NCBI GenBank assembly: GCA_937921835.1
Contig: CAKZVG010000639.1
Coordinates: forward strand, 1 to 7,651
Length of the DNA: 7,651 nucleotides
DNA from: an uncultured Bryobacteraceae bacterium
GTDB taxonomy: Bacteria > Acidobacteriota > Terriglobia > Bryobacterales > Bryobacteraceae
Direction: 5' to 3'
A model generated the notes under the pieces. The model was given only the letters and a program-made list of their open reading frames with translations. It did no database searches and had not been told where the DNA came from. The position numbers were made by a program, and so were the translations under genes. Of this stretch, positions 6,501 to 7,651 are shown piece after piece (position 1 is the stretch's first letter; every line of letters begins with the position of its first letter).

Positions 6501-6693
6501 CGCCGTTCCAGCAATTTGTGGTCCAAATTCTGACGGCTTGCCAAAAGGCTGCTGCCGCCTTTGCAATACCATTTTCGACGCGGGGACCGCTGGGAGGTTG
6601 CAGTTTTTTCCAGCCGGGACCGGCGCGCCGTCCAGACTTATCGGCCAGACCGCGCGATTTCTGTAGCCGGCCCATTCTGACCAGAATAGTGTT
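6498..6693. other. Gene-free stretch between the NifU-like stop and the leader promoter
   Basis: No convincing coding frame lies here; the open frames that cross it have no family signature and no ribosome binding site. Two inverted repeats stand out. ATTCT/AGAAT form a dyad at 6674-6687, starting 7 nt after the NifU-like stop. On the minus strand TTGC-AAAGG (6566-6558) pairs with CCTTT-tg-GCAA (6548-6538), giving 9 bp with a 2-nt bulge and a 9-nt loop. Neither has a U-run in the direction of the NifU-like gene, so neither is a standard terminator. T6 at 6604-6609 on the plus strand precedes rather than follows the GCCG/CGGC hairpin and so does not make one either. Confidence 0.5.
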
Positions 6694-7053
6694 TCAGATA
6701 CCCAACTCTCTCTCCATGGCTCGCACCACATCGGCGCACAGGACCGCCGCGTGACGGGAAGCGGCTGGCAAGCCTCCCAGCGCCTGCTCGATGTCCGCGG
6801 CAACCAAGCTCCGCAATTCCGCCACCGGCCGCCCGGCCAGCAGTTCCGTCAGCGCCGAACCGGCTGCCAGCGAGGCGGCGCAGCCCTTGGCCTGGTAACG
6901 CACTTCCGACACGCGGCCCTCTTCGAGCCGCAGCCACAAGCACATACGGTCACCGCAGACGGGGTTGCCGGCCTCGGCCGAGGCGGCCGGCGGATCCAGC
7001 CGGCCCACGTTTCTCGGGTTGCGGAAATGCTCCAATAGCCGCTCGCTGAACAC
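6694..7053 (-). CDS. NifU/IscU-type iron-sulfur cluster assembly scaffold protein
   Basis: The product is 119 aa, near the usual 120-130 of IscU. The family holds a nascent Fe-S cluster donated by a cysteine desulfurase and passes it to client proteins. The N-terminus FSERLLEHFRNPRNVG is the family's opening motif. The first site C33-G-D35 (GNPVCGD) and the second C58 (KGCAAS) are present, and H101 marks the third site. In E. coli IscU that histidine is followed directly by cysteine (HCSVLAEDA); here the segment is HAAVLCADV, so the third cysteine is absent at its normal place and C106 lies four residues later. An extra C38 follows the first site. GTG 7053 is the only start before an in-frame stop at 7089-7087; AAGGA lies 2 nt upstream, unusually close. 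No desulfurase gene is adjacent. It diverges from the Nudix gene. Confidence 0.88.
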   Translation of the reverse strand: MFSERLLEHFRNPRNVGRLDPPAASAEAGNPVCGDRMCLWLRLEEGRVSEVRYQAKGCAASLAAGSALTELLAGRPVAELRSLVAADIEQALGGLPAASRHAAVLCADVVRAMERELGI

Positions 7054-7061
7054 CGTCCTTG

Positions 7062-7150
7062 TATAAACGCGGAAAACGCGGGTAAGTTACTCCGGGAATC
7101 CCGCGATTTTGCCGCTGGCGAAGCGGTCGGCCCGGCTCTGAGGTATCCTC
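7062..7150 (+). promoter_or_regulatory. Divergent control region between the NifU-like and Nudix genes, with repeats
   Basis: TATAAA at 7062-7067, directly preceded by TG, is a -10 candidate for the plus-strand Nudix gene and would give a leader of about 85 nt; no -35 is clear. Just downstream is a tandem 8-bp direct repeat AAACGCGG (7065-7072 and 7074-7081, 9-bp period). The leader then holds the inverted repeats CGCGGG/CCCGCG (7077-7082 with 7100-7105), CCGCT/AGCGG (7112-7116 with 7122-7126) and the 13-bp dyad TGAGGTATCCTCA (7139-7151). The last lies 7 nt before the TTG start. Operator or RNA-level control is possible; the sequence does not say which. Confidence 0.35.
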
Positions 7151-7158
7151 AAAAAGAG

Positions 7159-7584
7159 TTGACGGTACGACGGCCCCTGATCATGGTGGTGGCGGCGCTC
7201 ATCGCGCGGGATGGACAGATACTGATCTGCCAGCGGCGCAACGGGGACCGCCACGCCCTGAAATGGGAGTTTCCAGGTGGAAAGGTCGAGCACGGCGAGA
7301 CCCCCAAGCAGGCCCTCGAACGGGAGTTGCGAGAGGAACTCGGCATCGACGCCGAGCTTGGCCAGGAGGTGGTCCGCTACCAGGTCCAGTACCCGAAGCG
7401 AAGTCCTATCCTGTTGATTTTCATATCGGTTACCAGCTTCCAGGGGGAGCCGCGCAACGAGGTGTTCGAGCAGATCCGCTGGGAACGCCCGGGGCGTCTT
7501 CCGGACTACGACTTCCTGGACGGAGATCGCGACATCGTGCGCCGCCTGGCGCGCGGGGAACTCTGGGCGCCGGACAACGCCTGA
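7159..7584 (+). CDS. MutT-type Nudix hydrolase ((deoxy)nucleoside triphosphate pyrophosphohydrolase)
   Basis: The product is 141 aa. MutT-type enzymes cleave nucleoside triphosphates, often oxidised ones such as 8-oxo-dGTP, to monophosphate and pyrophosphate, in a Mg-dependent reaction that cleans the nucleotide pool. The Nudix box GX5EX7REUXEEXGU is perfect at 41-63: G41, E47, R55-E56, E59-E60, G62-I63. WEFPGGK (36-42) before it is the MutT/NudG hallmark. The C-terminal part (about 105-135) has the usual tryptophan and the DFLDGDRDIVRRL helix. Start choice is between TTG 7159 and ATG 7183. TTG keeps the RRPLIMVVAALI strand typical of the family but has only AAAGAG before it; ATG would give 133 aa and has no ribosome binding site. 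Substrate (8-oxo-dGTP, CTP or other) cannot be decided here. Confidence 0.92.
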   Translation: MTVRRPLIMVVAALIARDGQILICQRRNGDRHALKWEFPGGKVEHGETPKQALERELREELGIDAELGQEVVRYQVQYPKRSPILLIFISVTSFQGEPRNEVFEQIRWERPGRLPDYDFLDGDRDIVRRLARGELWAPDNA

Positions 7585-7651
7585 AGGCGGGCCGGTCCCG
7601 CTAGCCGGGGCGCGGCGCGCGGAGGCTTCAATTCATCTTCCCGAGATCGAA
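7585..7651. other. Right edge: GC-rich spacer, no complete gene
   Basis: After the Nudix stop there is a 5-bp GC hairpin GCGGG/CCCGC with no T-run, then a GC-rich stretch. From 7651 to 7628 on the minus strand an open frame ends in FDLGKMN and a TGA stop (7630-7628). Seven codons do not suffice to call a gene, but a minus-strand gene entering from the right and converging on the Nudix gene is possible. Confidence 0.3.

Noticed and set aside
6604..6629. T6 with the GCCG/CGGC hairpin as a plus-strand terminator
   Set aside because: The T-run precedes the hairpin on the plus strand and becomes an A-run after it on the minus strand, so the order is wrong for both.
6414..6803. A 129-codon minus-strand frame crossing the NifU-like 3' end and the leader
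   Set aside because: Its protein shows no recognisable pattern, it overlaps a well-supported gene in another frame, and it runs through the promoter and hairpins of the RNA element.
7628..7651. Minus-strand gene entering from the right, ending in FDLGKMN
   Set aside because: Only seven codons are visible, too few to call a gene; noted in the edge feature.

Overview
The window reads as bacterial chromosome of high G+C content, most likely from the Acidobacteriota, and within them the Solibacter/Bryobacter group. Two features point there. The minus-strand gene at 100-1032 has the layout of the acidobacterial VWFA-related family (TIGR03436 type). The 27-codon tail of the gene entering from the left resembles the end of the Solibacter C-terminal Ig-like domain (TIGR03437 type). 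Both assignments rest on pattern recognition, not on a search. I see no mobile element, CRISPR array, tRNA or rRNA.

Layout. Positions 1-85 hold the 3' end of a plus-strand gene. It converges on a von Willebrand factor A protein (minus, 100-1032). A compact plus-strand series follows: an MFS transporter (1142-2428), an FMN-dependent old-yellow-enzyme-type oxidoreductase that overlaps it by 50 nt (2379-3821), and a small outer-membrane beta-barrel protein joined by an ATGA overlap (3818-4468). A likely promoter then precedes nuoB (4558-5142), which stands without nuoA or nuoC. Two nucleotides after nuoB comes pgeF, the multicopper-polyphenol-oxidase/YfiH family (5145-5816). pgeF converges on a DksA/TraR-type zinc-finger regulator (minus, 5882-6265), and between the two is a strong terminator reading on the minus strand. 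Upstream of the regulator lie 428 bp without a gene. They contain a promoter, a folded RNA of about 115 nt and a second intrinsic terminator. Next are a NifU/IscU-type Fe-S scaffold (minus, 6694-7053) and, divergent from it, a MutT-type Nudix hydrolase (plus, 7159-7584). The last 67 bp hold no complete gene.

How the genes fit together. The overlapping transporter, flavin oxidoreductase and barrel protein look translationally coupled, and may serve uptake and reduction of an unsaturated or carbonyl compound; the substrate is unknown. The nuoB-pgeF pair has no obvious functional link. The DksA-like, NifU-like and MutT-like genes are housekeeping or stress-related types.

The most interesting signal is the minus-strand element at about 6486-6371. 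An extended -10 is followed by a start point at the base of a closed three-way-junction RNA, then by a hairpin with a U-run, all about 105 nt before the ribosome binding site of the DksA-like gene. One arm of the folded RNA is complementary to the 5' half of the terminator stem. This is the arrangement expected of an attenuator or riboswitch, though a free small RNA is equally possible. It matches no riboswitch class whose conserved core I can recall. Secondary points are a displaced third cysteine in the Fe-S scaffold, a coiled-coil tip of DxxDxV instead of DxxDxA in the DksA-like protein, the orphan nuoB, and an altered cysteine pattern in the oxidoreductase.
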